From contig NZ_JNYZ01000033.1 of NCBI RefSeq assembly GCF_000717335.1, forward strand, positions 34,787-98,786: 64,000 nucleotides of DNA. Reading direction: 5' to 3'. The position numbers were made by a program, and so were the translations under genes. Origin of the DNA: Amycolatopsis jejuensis (GTDB taxonomy: Bacteria; Actinomycetota; Actinomycetes; Mycobacteriales; Pseudonocardiaceae). Position 1 is the first letter of the stretch. Each line of letters opens with the position of its first letter. Under the pieces are notes generated by a model. It saw nothing but the letters and a program-made list of their open reading frames with translations, was not told the DNA's origin and did not search any database. Positions 52,090-60,540 of this stretch are shown here, piece by piece.

Positions 52090-52733
52090 ACGGAGCCCTC
52101 GTTTCCGGAGAAGAACCAGTCACGCTGCTCGGAGAACAGCGCTTCGATCAGGTCGGGCCGGTCGATGCCGGGCAGGTCGGGCGCGATGGGATGACCGGCG
52201 GCCGACAACAGGAGCGCCAGGTGCCGGTAGCTGGCGCGCTGTCCGGGCACCGGCAGGGTCAGCGGGGCGCCCGGCTCGACGGTCGAGATGCTGTCCCGGA
52301 AGTAGATCATGTCCATCCCCGCGATCAGCCAGTGATCGTCGAGCCGTTCGGCCCGCCAGCACAACCGCCCGCGGCTGACGACGTCCACGGGCACGTCGTC
52401 CAGCATGCCCCGGACGTGGACCGCGCATCCCGCGTCGGCCAGCGCGCGATCGTCGCGGACCAGGACCGAGATCGCGCCGATCTCGTGAAACGACGGGCTT
52501 CCGCCGCGTGCGCTCCGGGCGCGGGCGCTGGCGGCGAAATCGGTTCCGCTGCCTTGGAACCAGGACACGGAGACTCGCGCATGGGGGGCGAACACCGACG
52601 CCATCACGTCCCACTGCCCGAGGTCTTTGGCGGTTCGTTCGGCGAGCAGAGCCGTTCGTACCGCGGCTGCCTCCGCCTGCAGGCCGTTCTGGTCCGGGAG
52701 GCGTGGGTCGGCAAAAACTGCTGTCGTGCACAT
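52086..52733 (-). CDS. SnoaL/NTF2-like protein in the gentisate operon
   Basis: A 215-residue protein with a long NTF2-like domain: VRTALLAERTAKDLGQWDVMASVFAPHARVSVSWFQGSGTDF, GAISVLVRDDRALADAGCAVHVRG and LCWRAERLDDHWLIAGMDMIYFRDSIS. Such SnoaL_4-type proteins isomerise or bind aromatic and ketone intermediates. It begins at ATG 52733, five bases after the FAH gene, and overlaps CapA by four bases. A candidate for the isomerase step missing from the operon (maleylpyruvate to fumarylpyruvate), though this fold is not known for that reaction. Confidence 0.75.
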   Translation of the reverse strand: MCTTAVFADPRLPDQNGLQAEAAAVRTALLAERTAKDLGQWDVMASVFAPHARVSVSWFQGSGTDFAASARARSARGGSPSFHEIGAISVLVRDDRALADAGCAVHVRGMLDDVPVDVVSRGRLCWRAERLDDHWLIAGMDMIYFRDSISTVEPGAPLTLPVPGQRASYRHLALLLSAAGHPIAPDLPGIDRPDLIEALFSEQRDWFFSGNEGSV

Positions 52734-52737
52734 GGTT

Positions 52738-53643
52738 TCAGCCGCGCTCGGAGACCGGCGTGAGCTCGGCCGGGGGCTTCGGCCCGCGGCCGGCACCGAG
52801 CGTCGGGCAGGCCACCGCACCCGCGTCCGACACCGTGACGGAGAGCCGGTCCAGCCCGGTCACCTCGACCTCGATGCGGTCCCCGTCGTGGACCTCCCCG
52901 ACCCCTTCGGGGGTTCCGGTGGTGACGATGTCACCGGGATTGAGCGTCATCACGGACGACACATAGGCGATCAGTTTCGGCAGGCTCCAGATCAGGTCCT
53001 TCAGATCCGCGCGCTGCCGCAGAACTCCGTTGACCCACAGGTGCAGCTCCAGTTCGCCGATCGGCGGGAGGTCGGCCGGGCTGACGAGCGTGGGACCGGT
53101 CGGCGTGAACGTGTCGAAGGACTTGCGGACCGAACGGTCCTCGCCGCCGCGCATCGTCATGTCCAGCAGGCAGGTGTAGCCGAAGACGTGATCGAGCGCG
53201 TCGGCCTCCGCGACCCGGCGCGCGGTTTTCCCGATCACGGCGGCGAATTCGCCCTCCTGGTCGAACCGGCGGTCGTGATACGGCAGGGTGACCACCGCGC
53301 CGGGGCCGGCGACCGAGGACGGTGCCTTGAGGAACACCCCGAGCGAGTCGATGTGGCTCGACTGCTGCATCTCGCTCTGGTGATGGCGATAGTTGACCGG
53401 CGCCGCGACGACCTTCGTCGGATCCGGTACCGGTGCGATCACGCTGAGATCACCGAAATCGAGGACCTCCGCGCGGCCAAGGACCTCTTCGAGGTCCGGA
53501 CCGGCTGCGATGAGCCGGCGCATCGGCGACCCCTCGCCGGGCGGCAGCAGGCCGGTGACGTCATGGACCTTGGCGGGTGCGTCCGGGTCGAGCACCCCGG
53601 CTCGGATCGTACCGGCCGCGTCGCGGAAGCTCAGATAACGCAT
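52738..53643 (-). CDS. Fumarylacetoacetate hydrolase family protein (acylpyruvate hydrolase)
   Basis: A 301-residue FAH-fold hydrolase. The metal-binding core includes FDQEGEFAAVIGKTARRV and YTCLLDMTMRG. SFDTFTPTGPTLVS, IWSLPKLIAYVSSVMTLNPGDIVTTGTPEGVG and the C-terminal DRIEVEVTGL complete it. In gentisate pathways such enzymes split fumarylpyruvate or maleylpyruvate into pyruvate and fumarate or maleate. It lies 15 bp after the hydroxylase gene and 4 bp before the SnoaL-like gene, in one operon with gentisate dioxygenase. Confidence 0.9.
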   Translation of the reverse strand: MRYLSFRDAAGTIRAGVLDPDAPAKVHDVTGLLPPGEGSPMRRLIAAGPDLEEVLGRAEVLDFGDLSVIAPVPDPTKVVAAPVNYRHHQSEMQQSSHIDSLGVFLKAPSSVAGPGAVVTLPYHDRRFDQEGEFAAVIGKTARRVAEADALDHVFGYTCLLDMTMRGGEDRSVRKSFDTFTPTGPTLVSPADLPPIGELELHLWVNGVLRQRADLKDLIWSLPKLIAYVSSVMTLNPGDIVTTGTPEGVGEVHDGDRIEVEVTGLDRLSVTVSDAGAVACPTLGAGRGPKPPAELTPVSERG

Positions 53644-53658
53644 GGCGATCTCCTGTGG

Positions 53659-54888
53659 TCAGACGGTGGCGGCGACGGCGGTGAGTCCTGGTGAAGCGGT
53701 TCCGGGTTCCGCTGGTGCGTAGAGCCAGTCGACCTCGCTGTAGTCGTCCGCCGCCCGCACGGCGAACAGCCGGTTGCGCACGGCGAGCAGTAACGGATCG
53801 GCGGTGTGCCACAGCTCTCCCCACGGCCGCGCGCTCGTCTGGCACCGGGCGGTACGGGGCAGCCGGGCGGCCTCGAATTCCCGGTAGGCGGCGTCGATGT
53901 CGGTGTCGTGGCGTTCGAGCCGGTACCCGATCTCGACGGCGTCCTCGAGGGCCTGGCAGGCGCCCTGGCCCAGATACTGCAACATGGGATGCGCCGCGTC
54001 CCCGGTCAGCACCAGCCGCCCGGTGATCCAGGTGCCTGCCGGACTCCGGTCGAACATCGCCCAGAAGCGATCCCGACCGATCCGCGCGACCGCGTCCCGC
54101 ACCGGCCCGCACGAGCCGGCGAACGCGGCGTCGAGCTCCTCGGGACCGCCCCACTCGCCCGCTCCGGTGTGTCCGGAGTGGAATTTTTCGCTGCGGAAGA
54201 CCGCGACCTGGTTGTACAGTTCGCCGCGCCGCACCGGGTACTGCATGAGATGCACCCCGGGACCGACCCACAGCACGACGTCGTCCGGCGCGATGGCGTG
54301 CGAGACCTGCTCCATCGGCATGGTCCCGCGGTATGCGGCGTATCCGCTGCACCTCGCCGTGTCGTCGACGACGTGCCGCCGCAGGGTGGAATGCAGCCCG
54401 TCGGCCGCGATCAGGGCAGGCGTCTCATAGCGGGATCCGTCCGCGCAGACGACGGCGGCGCCGTTCGGCCGCACCTGCGCCTCGACGACGGTCCGCCGGT
54501 TCTCCAGCGTGATCAGGTCATGGGCACGGCAGTGCGCCAGCAGGACCTCGAGCAGGTCGCTTCGGTGGAGCACGAGATACGGGTAACCGAACCGGCGACG
54601 GAACTTCTCGCCCAGTTCCAGGGTGGTCAGTGGCGTTCCGGCGCGCGCGTCCATCATCACCGCCTTGGCCGGCTGCACCGCCAGCGGCAGGATGTCGTCG
54701 AGTACCCCCAGCGCGTCCAGTGCCCGGCTCGCGTTGGGGCCGAACTGGAGTCCCGCGCCGATCTCGGTGAAGTCCCCGGCGCGTTCGAGGAGATGCACCC
54801 CACGCCCCGCCCGCGCGATCGAGAGCGCCGTCGCCAGGCCGCCGATGCCGCCGCCGACGATCAGGGTGGGTACTTGCGTCGTGCTCAC
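53659..54888 (-). CDS. 3-hydroxybenzoate 6-hydroxylase / salicylate hydroxylase-type monooxygenase
   Basis: A 409-residue class A flavoprotein monooxygenase with LIVGGGIGGLATALSIARAGRGVHLLER (GGGIGG at 12-17), FGPNASRALDALGV, ALIAADGLHSTLRR (DG motif) and GRLVLTGDAAHPMLQYLGQGACQALEDA. The last block with ALEDA is the hallmark of the salicylate/3-hydroxybenzoate 6-hydroxylase group. Next to gentisate dioxygenase, the expected product is gentisate (from 3-hydroxybenzoate, or from salicylate by 5-hydroxylation). GTG 54888 overlaps the dioxygenase stop by four bases (GTGA). Confidence 0.9.
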   Translation of the reverse strand: MSTTQVPTLIVGGGIGGLATALSIARAGRGVHLLERAGDFTEIGAGLQFGPNASRALDALGVLDDILPLAVQPAKAVMMDARAGTPLTTLELGEKFRRRFGYPYLVLHRSDLLEVLLAHCRAHDLITLENRRTVVEAQVRPNGAAVVCADGSRYETPALIAADGLHSTLRRHVVDDTARCSGYAAYRGTMPMEQVSHAIAPDDVVLWVGPGVHLMQYPVRRGELYNQVAVFRSEKFHSGHTGAGEWGGPEELDAAFAGSCGPVRDAVARIGRDRFWAMFDRSPAGTWITGRLVLTGDAAHPMLQYLGQGACQALEDAVEIGYRLERHDTDIDAAYREFEAARLPRTARCQTSARPWGELWHTADPLLLAVRNRLFAVRAADDYSEVDWLYAPAEPGTASPGLTAVAATV

Positions 54889-55946
54889 CGGTCCGCTCCA
54901 TCGACTTCGGAGGTACGGAACAGCCCGAGCGCTTCCAGTACGGGTGCGTCGCTCGTACTGAACAGGTCGACCTCCTGTTCCGCCTCGACCGACCACGGGG
55001 TCCAGGACGGGATCGCGAGGATGTCACCCGGTTCGACGGGATAGGTCTCGCCGCCGACGCGCATCCGGCCGGTTCCGTGGAGCACCGTGGCGACGCGGCC
55101 GCCCGTCTGCCGGGCCGTTCCGGTCCGCGAGCCGGCCCGGACCCGCTCGATCTCGCACCGCATCGTCGGCATGACGTCGCCCCCGCGGACCGGGTCGGTG
55201 TAGCGGATGCGCGCGTGCGCCCCGCCGGTCGCCACGAGTTGCGCGGTGAGCGCCCGGTCGGTGTCCGCCCAGCGGTAGGCCAGCAGCGGCGAGCGATGCG
55301 CCGGCAGGGCCGGGCCGTCGACGGGAGCGAGGCCGGGACCCGCGCCGTACCAGCGCTCCGATGCCGACCGAGCGGCCACCGAGGTGTCGGCTGCTTCCGA
55401 CGGTCCTTCTTCGAAGAACACCGCGTCGAGAGCGGCGACGACCGGCAGGTCCAGCACGTCCATCCAGATCATCGGCTCGTCGGCCGGGTTGTGGTGCTCG
55501 TGGAAAGTCCAGCTCGGGGTGAGGATGAGGTCGCCTGCTGCCATGTGCAGGGGGTCGCCGTCGACGAGGGTGAACACTCCGCTTCCTTCGATGACGAAGC
55601 GCAGCGCGGCCGGCGTGTGGCGGTGTGCGGGCGCGACTTCGCGGCCGTTCAGGAACTGGATGGCGGCCCAGAGCGTGGAGACCGCGTAGGGCGCTCCGCC
55701 GAGACCGGGGTTGGCGCACGCCAGCACGCGCCGGTCTCCCCCACGATCCACCGGAACGAGATCTCCGGCGCGGGTACCCAGCTCCCGAAGTTCCTTGCCC
55801 GACCAGCGATGCGGGACACCCCGCACGGCAGGCTCGGGGGTCAGCAGGCCCTTCAGCTCCCAAAGCGGTTGCAGGTCTCCGGCGGAGAGCTGCCGGTAGA
55901 GGACGTCCAGTTCCGGGTCCTCCGCGTGGAAGAGTGTCGTCGTCAT
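54885..55946 (-). CDS. Gentisate 1,2-dioxygenase
   Basis: A 353-residue bicupin dioxygenase. The first cupin has the iron ligands in VAPAHRHTPAALRFVIEG (H108, H110) and a third His in SWTFHEHHNP near 149. The second cupin (GGRVATVLHGTGRMRVGGETYPVEPGDILAIPSWTPWSVEAE) lacks the full metal set, as usual. It cleaves gentisate between C1 and C2 to maleylpyruvate with Fe(II) and O2. ATG 55946 follows GGAG; the extra upstream TTG codon is less likely. First gene of a five-gene operon under the 55971 operator. Confidence 0.9.
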   Translation of the reverse strand: MTTTLFHAEDPELDVLYRQLSAGDLQPLWELKGLLTPEPAVRGVPHRWSGKELRELGTRAGDLVPVDRGGDRRVLACANPGLGGAPYAVSTLWAAIQFLNGREVAPAHRHTPAALRFVIEGSGVFTLVDGDPLHMAAGDLILTPSWTFHEHHNPADEPMIWMDVLDLPVVAALDAVFFEEGPSEAADTSVAARSASERWYGAGPGLAPVDGPALPAHRSPLLAYRWADTDRALTAQLVATGGAHARIRYTDPVRGGDVMPTMRCEIERVRAGSRTGTARQTGGRVATVLHGTGRMRVGGETYPVEPGDILAIPSWTPWSVEAEQEVDLFSTSDAPVLEALGLFRTSEVDGADR

Positions 55947-55970
55947 CTTCACTCCGGTCAAGCGGGTTGA

Positions 55971-56092
55971 TTAGTAGGTATACGGAGCACTTACTTCGGT
56001 CACGTTACCGCACGTAGTAGTTCCAAGCAAATCGTGGTTGACGCCATGCTCGGCAAGTTCTACGGTCAACTAAATCCGTATACGAACTAATC
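55971..56092. promoter_or_regulatory. Divergent promoters with paired GTATAC operators (gentisate operon / hydrolase)
   Basis: For the dioxygenase (minus): TTGCTT at 56030-56025, 17 bases, TAACGT at 56007-56002, then operator CTCCGTATACCTACTAA (55987-55971). For the hydrolase (plus): TTGACG at 56038-56043, 17 bases, TACGGT at 56061-56066, then operator AATCCGTATACGAACTAATC (56073-56092). The GTATAC cores are 100 bp apart. The layout, spacing and sequences mirror the 47791-47914 region, so both regions belong to one regulon. Confidence 0.75.
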
Positions 56093-56118
56093 TGACCGGC
56101 GCGGACGGAGATTGCGGT

Positions 56119-56841
56119 ATGTCGACCTATCTGCTGGTGCACGGTGCCTGGCACACCGGACAGTGCTGGGAACGGGTGGTCCCGTTGCTGGCCTCGGCCG
56201 GACATCGAGTGGAATCCCCGACGCTGACCGGTTACGGCGACAAGGCGCATCTGCTCAGTCCCGAGGTGGGGATCGACACGCACGTCGACGACGTCGTCCG
56301 GCTGATCGCCGGGGCGGACCTCAGCGAGGTGATCCTCGTCGGGCACAGCTACGCCGGGCTGGTGATTTCCGCCGTCGCCAACCGGATTCCGGACCGGATC
56401 GCGCATCTGGTCTACCTCGATGCCATGGTCCCGGCAGACGGCGAAAACGCGGTCGACGTCATGCCCGTCTCGCAGATGCTCGTCGACACGGCACTGAAGT
56501 CCGAAAGCGGCTGGCGGGTTCCGCCACTCCCGGAGATGCCGCCGCCGATCGGGCTCTTCGGGGTGACCGACCCCGCCGACGCCGCGTGGCTGCGAGGGAT
56601 GCTGTCGGATCAGCCGCTGCGCTGCCTCCAGGATCGGGTCACGCTCGACAACCCCGCCATGAACGAGATCCCGCGCACGCACATCCACTGCACGGTCAAG
56701 CCGGACGGTTTCGATCGGCGGCCCGTCCCCGCGACGCAGCCCAACGGTTCTCCCGCGCAGGTGTGGGAACTACCGACCGGGCACGACTGCATGGTCACGA
56801 TGCCGCGTGAGCTCGCCGAGTTGCTGCTGAAGCTCGGCTGA
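56119..56841 (+). CDS. Alpha/beta-hydrolase, esterase type
   Basis: A 240-residue small hydrolase (salicylate-esterase/pyrethroid-hydrolase-like). It starts STYLLVHGAWHTGQCWERVVPLL, an oxyanion-hole His-Gly motif. The nucleophile is S77 in LVGHSYAGLVISAV, the acid lies near NPAMNEIPRTHI, and the catalytic His is in LPTGHDCMVTMP. It may release the aromatic acid from an ester or amide and so feed the hydroxylase. It is transcribed alone from a GTATAC-controlled promoter and ends at a strong terminator. Confidence 0.88.
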   Translation: MSTYLLVHGAWHTGQCWERVVPLLASAGHRVESPTLTGYGDKAHLLSPEVGIDTHVDDVVRLIAGADLSEVILVGHSYAGLVISAVANRIPDRIAHLVYLDAMVPADGENAVDVMPVSQMLVDTALKSESGWRVPPLPEMPPPIGLFGVTDPADAAWLRGMLSDQPLRCLQDRVTLDNPAMNEIPRTHIHCTVKPDGFDRRPVPATQPNGSPAQVWELPTGHDCMVTMPRELAELLLKLG

Positions 56842-56853
56842 CCGAGCACGGCG

Positions 56854-56892
56854 ACTCGCCCATCGCCGACTCCACGTCGGCGGTGGGCGAGT
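56854..56892. terminator. Bidirectional terminator hairpin
   Basis: A 17-bp stem with a single G-U type pair (ACTCGCCCATCGCCGAC / GTCGGCGGTGGGCGAGT) and a five-base loop TCCAC separates the convergent hydrolase and amidohydrolase genes. A short T-rich run (TTCTCGTTT) follows on the plus strand. Confidence 0.85.
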
Positions 56893-56916
56893 TCTCGTTT
56901 CACCGGACCACTCGGG

Positions 56917-57933
56917 TCAGAGCCCGAGCAGGCGCTCGGCATTGCGGTGGCCGAGTTTGTCCTTGTCCGCTTCGGCGATCGGGGCGGTGGCGACGAAGTC
57001 CCGCGCGCCATTGTCACCACCGAACTGCCCCTTCATCCCGCGGTACGGATCGTCGTCGCCGTACATCACCCGGTCCGGCCCGAGGACGTCCATCGCCGCC
57101 GTGAGCATGCGATGGCTGAGTACTCCACCGGCCGTGACGTTGAGGTTGCCGGTCAGGTAGTCGAGCACCCTCCGCTCGAGCCGCACGTTGTCCTCGCTCA
57201 GCAGGTCGGCCCGATCGGCGAACGGAACGAGCATCTCTCCCCACCGGCCGAGGATGAGCTGGAGCTCCGGGTGCCGGTCGAAAGTGCCGGCCAGGATGAG
57301 CCGCAGCGTGGCCAGACCGGCGTCGGCATGCCAGCCCCACCCGCCGGTGGCCAGATTGAGGTTCGTCCAGTCGTCGAAGCCGCCGTAGATCGCTTCGCGC
57401 ACCACGCGGAGCGGCTGGCCGGGATGGAGGTACAGCGGCACCCCGAGCGCGGCGGCTACCTCGAACACCGGACGGAACGAGTCATGATCGAGGTAGCGCT
57501 CGCCGGTCAACGGCACCAGTTGCGCGCCCACCAGCCCGAGTTCGGTGACGCTGCGTTCCAGTTCCCGCGCGGCAGCCTGGGGATCCGGGGTGGGCAGCGT
57601 GGCCAGTGCGGCGAAGCGGCCGGGATGCGCGCTGACGGCGCCGGCCAGGAAGTCGTTCGCGTCTCGGGCCAAGGGCACCGCTTCGGCGGCGGGCAACGGC
57701 TGCGTACCCGGCGTGGTGATCGACAGCACCTGCAGGTCGACCCCGGCCGCGTCCATGCGTGCGAGCCGCTCCTGGCCGACCTCACGCAGACGGCGGTCGG
57801 TCCGTTCGCGGCTGCTGAGCATGTTCACGGTGTCGTCGCCCCCGAACCGCAGGAGCGCGTCCCGCAGCTCCGCGGTCCACACGTGTTCCTCGACGCCGAT
57901 CACCCGTCGGGCTCCGGTCACCTCATCGGTCAT
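56917..57933 (-). CDS. ACMSD/gamma-resorcylate decarboxylase-type amidohydrolase
   Basis: A 338-residue TIM-barrel protein of the amidohydrolase_2 family. The N-terminal metal motif is VIGVEEHVW (E-x-H type), the metal/substrate His is in PLYLHPGQPLR, and the catalytic-region Asp is in VMYGDDDPYRG. LDDHPRF-like HPGRFAALATLPTPDPQAA and LQLILGRWGEMLVPF are typical of nonoxidative aromatic decarboxylases. ATG 57933 follows AAGGA. It is divergent from a two-component flavin monooxygenase, matching the order decarboxylate-then-hydroxylate known for gamma-resorcylate degradation. The exact substrate is inferred. Confidence 0.8.
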   Translation of the reverse strand: MTDEVTGARRVIGVEEHVWTAELRDALLRFGGDDTVNMLSSRERTDRRLREVGQERLARMDAAGVDLQVLSITTPGTQPLPAAEAVPLARDANDFLAGAVSAHPGRFAALATLPTPDPQAAARELERSVTELGLVGAQLVPLTGERYLDHDSFRPVFEVAAALGVPLYLHPGQPLRVVREAIYGGFDDWTNLNLATGGWGWHADAGLATLRLILAGTFDRHPELQLILGRWGEMLVPFADRADLLSEDNVRLERRVLDYLTGNLNVTAGGVLSHRMLTAAMDVLGPDRVMYGDDDPYRGMKGQFGGDNGARDFVATAPIAEADKDKLGHRNAERLLGL

Positions 57934-57993
57934 GACTGTCCTTTTCTGTCTCTGGTAAGGAATTCGCCCGGGGCGGGCCTGGCCACCCAGCAT

Positions 57994-58014
57994 ATAGTCA
58001 GGTAGGCTGACTAT
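57994..58014. promoter_or_regulatory. Perfect palindrome between decarboxylase and monooxygenase genes
   Basis: ATAGTCAG, five bases (GTAGG), CTGACTAT: a perfect inverted repeat with eight-base arms, of the size bound by MarR-type dimers. It lies 36 bases before ATG 58050 and 61 bases before ATG 57933, so a bound repressor could control both genes. The MarR gene at 60541-61074, behind the monooxygenase operon, is the nearest candidate. Confidence 0.65.
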
Positions 58015-58049
58015 CAATCCACACCGGAAGTGCCGACGGGAGCAGAGAA

Positions 58050-59348
58050 ATGGGCGTTGCCATCAGTGACGTGTACCAGTCGATGACGGTGGGCGGGAAT
58101 GGTCAACCGGCGGCGGAGTTCGATCCGTTCACGTTCGGCGTCCCGGCCTACGCGGCCGCGCGGGAGGGCGAAGAGCAGCGGAACCGTTTGGTGGCAACGG
58201 CTGCATCCTTCCGGGAACTCCTCGCACAGAACGCGGCGGAGGCGGACCGGACGCGCCGCGTGCCCGAGCCGGTCATCGACGCGCTGGCCGCCGCCGGATT
58301 GTTCAAGATCACGGTTCCGCAGCGCTACGGCGGGCACCAAGCCGATGTCCGGACCGTCATCGACGTCGCCGCGACCTTGGCGGAAAGCTGCGGGTCGACA
58401 GCCTGGGTCGTCACGCTCATCAACACAGTGGCGATCGCAGTGGGCATGTTGCCGGAGCAAGCCCAGGACGAGGTATTCGGTGCCGATCCCGAAGCGCGAG
58501 TCGCCGGTGTGTTCGCCCCGCGCGGCGAGTCCCGGCGTGCCGACGGCGGATTCCGCGTCAGCGGACAGTGGTTCTACGGCTCGGGATCGTTGCACGCGGA
58601 CTGGGTCATGGTCGGGTTCCCCCTCGTCGACGACAACGGCGACCCGGCCGGCTTCGGACTGGGACTGATCCCGCACACCGATTACGAGGTGAAGGACACC
58701 TGGTTCGTCACGGGGATGCGGGGATCGGGCAGCAACGCGATCGCCGCCGATGACGTCTTCATCCCCGACCGTCGGATCCTTCCGGTCGGCGGAGCCATCA
58801 ACGGGCAGTTCCCGACCGAGTTCAAGGACGAGACGCTTTACCGGTCCGCATTCCACCCGGCCTTCACACTGGTGCTCACCGGAGCCCAGCTCGGCATGGG
58901 CCGGGCGGCCTTGAAACACGTCGTCGACCTCGCCGGCAAGCGAACGATCGCCAACACGATCTATACGCGGCAGCGCGATTCGGTCGGGTTCCAGCTCCAG
59001 ATCGCCGACGCCGCGGCGCTGATCGACACCGCGCATCTGCACGTGTACCGTGCCGCCGCCGACATCGACGAAGCGGCGAGGCTCGGCAAGTACCCGAGCT
59101 ATCCGTTGCGGGCGCGCATCCGCTCCGACGCCGCCAGGGCAGCGACCTGCGTCAAGGATGCGCTCGACCTGCTCATCACCGCGCACGGCGCGGGCAGCTT
59201 CGCCGAGTCGAGCCCGATCCAGCGGATGTGGCGGGACTCGAACATCGCGCTCCGGCACGGAACCCTGGTCCCCCCGGCAACGCGGGAGATCTACGGCAAG
59301 GCACTGCTGGGGTTCTCCGTCGACGAGAACATCACCAAGCTCCTCTGA
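58050..59348 (+). CDS. Acyl-CoA dehydrogenase-fold flavin monooxygenase, large component
   Basis: A 432-residue group D flavin monooxygenase (HpaB/HsaA-like, acyl-CoA dehydrogenase fold). It has LFKITVPQRYGGHQADVRTVIDVAATLAESCGSTAWVVTL, VSGQWFYGSGSLHADWVMVG, WFVTGMRGSGSNAIAADDVFIP, and C-terminal DSNIALRHGTLVPPATREIYGKALLG. Such oxygenases use reduced flavin made by a partner reductase, encoded 34 bp downstream, to hydroxylate phenols or related rings. ATG 58050 is preceded by GGAGCAGAG. Confidence 0.88.
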   Translation: MGVAISDVYQSMTVGGNGQPAAEFDPFTFGVPAYAAAREGEEQRNRLVATAASFRELLAQNAAEADRTRRVPEPVIDALAAAGLFKITVPQRYGGHQADVRTVIDVAATLAESCGSTAWVVTLINTVAIAVGMLPEQAQDEVFGADPEARVAGVFAPRGESRRADGGFRVSGQWFYGSGSLHADWVMVGFPLVDDNGDPAGFGLGLIPHTDYEVKDTWFVTGMRGSGSNAIAADDVFIPDRRILPVGGAINGQFPTEFKDETLYRSAFHPAFTLVLTGAQLGMGRAALKHVVDLAGKRTIANTIYTRQRDSVGFQLQIADAAALIDTAHLHVYRAAADIDEAARLGKYPSYPLRARIRSDAARAATCVKDALDLLITAHGAGSFAESSPIQRMWRDSNIALRHGTLVPPATREIYGKALLGFSVDENITKLL

Positions 59349-59382
59349 TTGCCGGGAATCCGTGAGTGCAAGGAAGGGAATC

Positions 59383-60528
59383 GTGTCCGAATTCGCTACC
59401 TCAGCGGGGTACGGCAGCGGCCATTTTCGCCACGTGTTGGGCCGGTATCCGACCGGTGTATGCATCGTCACGGCCATGGGCCCCGCTGGGCGTCCGGTCG
59501 GGATGACGGTCGGTTCGTTCACGTCGGTCTCTCTCGACCCGCCCCTGGTTGCCTTTCTCCCGGCGAAGAACTCTCGCGCCTTCGCCGCGATCGCGAAGGC
59601 CGAACGGTTCGCGGTCAATGTGCTGGCCGATGACCAAGTTGCCGTCTGCCAACGGTTCGCCTCGCGCGAGAGCGACAAGTTCCGAGGCGTGAGCTGGCGC
59701 GCGTCCGTTCTGGGCTCGCCGCTCCTGACCGATGTGCTGGCCTGGATCGACTGCCGGCTCGACAAGGTGATCGAGGTCGGAGACCACCTGGTGGTGGTGG
59801 GGTCAGTGGAGAGCCTCGACGTGGAGCGGGTGGCTCCGCCGCTGGTGTTCTTCCAGGGCGGCTACGGCCGGTTCTCGGCCTTGTCCACAGTCGCGGAGGC
59901 CGACCTGGCCGCCTGCTTGCGGCTGGCCGAGCTGGCCCGCCCGAATCTCGAGCGGATGTCGGCGAATTTCGGCGTACAGGCTGCCGCCAGCGCACTGGCC
60001 GGCGAGCAGGTCATCCAGCTTGCCTGGGTCGGTGCCGAGGACGCAGCTCTGGTCGGATTGCGGCTTCCGTTCGTGGCACCGTTCGGCCTGGTGTTCGCTG
60101 CGTGGGAGACGGAATCTGTGCGGGACAAGTGGTTCGGCCGGCATGACGCGACGGTGCGGGAGGTGTTGTCCGAGGACCTGGGCCGGGCCCGGGATCAGGG
60201 CTGGACCGCGATCCCCGATCACGGGAAGCTCCGGGAAATCGAGTCGAGCATCGCCCGGCTCGCCACCGGCGGCCCGTTCCCGGAGGCCATCCGGGAGCTC
60301 GACACCCGGATCGCCGCCTTTGCGCAGGAGTATGCCGCGCGCTCCAGCGCCCGTCCGCGGGGACTGTCGGTGCCGGTCTTCGACGACACCGGCCGGGTCG
60401 CGCTTTCCCTGACCGCGCAACGTCTTCCGGCCATGGATCGCGAGAGGCTCGAGCGGTGCCGGGCGGAGCTGGTCACCGCCGGCACGGAACTGACCGCGGC
60501 GATCCGCGGAGCGTCCCCCGCGGGCTGA
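59383..60528 (+). CDS. Flavin reductase with fused IclR-like sensor domain
   Basis: A 381-residue two-domain protein. Residues 1-165 are an HpaC-type flavin reductase (FRHVLGRYPTGVCIVTAMGPAGRPVGMTVGSFTSVSLDPPLVAFLPA, then WIDCRLDKVIEVGDHLVVVGSV). Residues 170-381 (ELARPNLERMSANFGVQAAASALAGEQVIQLAWVG, GLSVPVFDDTGRVALSLTAQ, LERCRAELVTAGTELTAAI) resemble the effector-binding domain of IclR regulators but carry no DNA-binding helix. It supplies reduced FAD/FMN to the upstream oxygenase. The extra domain probably senses the aromatic substrate and gates NADH use. GTG 59383 follows AGGAAGGG. Confidence 0.85.
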   Translation: MSEFATSAGYGSGHFRHVLGRYPTGVCIVTAMGPAGRPVGMTVGSFTSVSLDPPLVAFLPAKNSRAFAAIAKAERFAVNVLADDQVAVCQRFASRESDKFRGVSWRASVLGSPLLTDVLAWIDCRLDKVIEVGDHLVVVGSVESLDVERVAPPLVFFQGGYGRFSALSTVAEADLAACLRLAELARPNLERMSANFGVQAAASALAGEQVIQLAWVGAEDAALVGLRLPFVAPFGLVFAAWETESVRDKWFGRHDATVREVLSEDLGRARDQGWTAIPDHGKLREIESSIARLATGGPFPEAIRELDTRIAAFAQEYAARSSARPRGLSVPVFDDTGRVALSLTAQRLPAMDRERLERCRAELVTAGTELTAAIRGASPAG

Positions 60529-60540
60529 TCGCGCCTCCCC

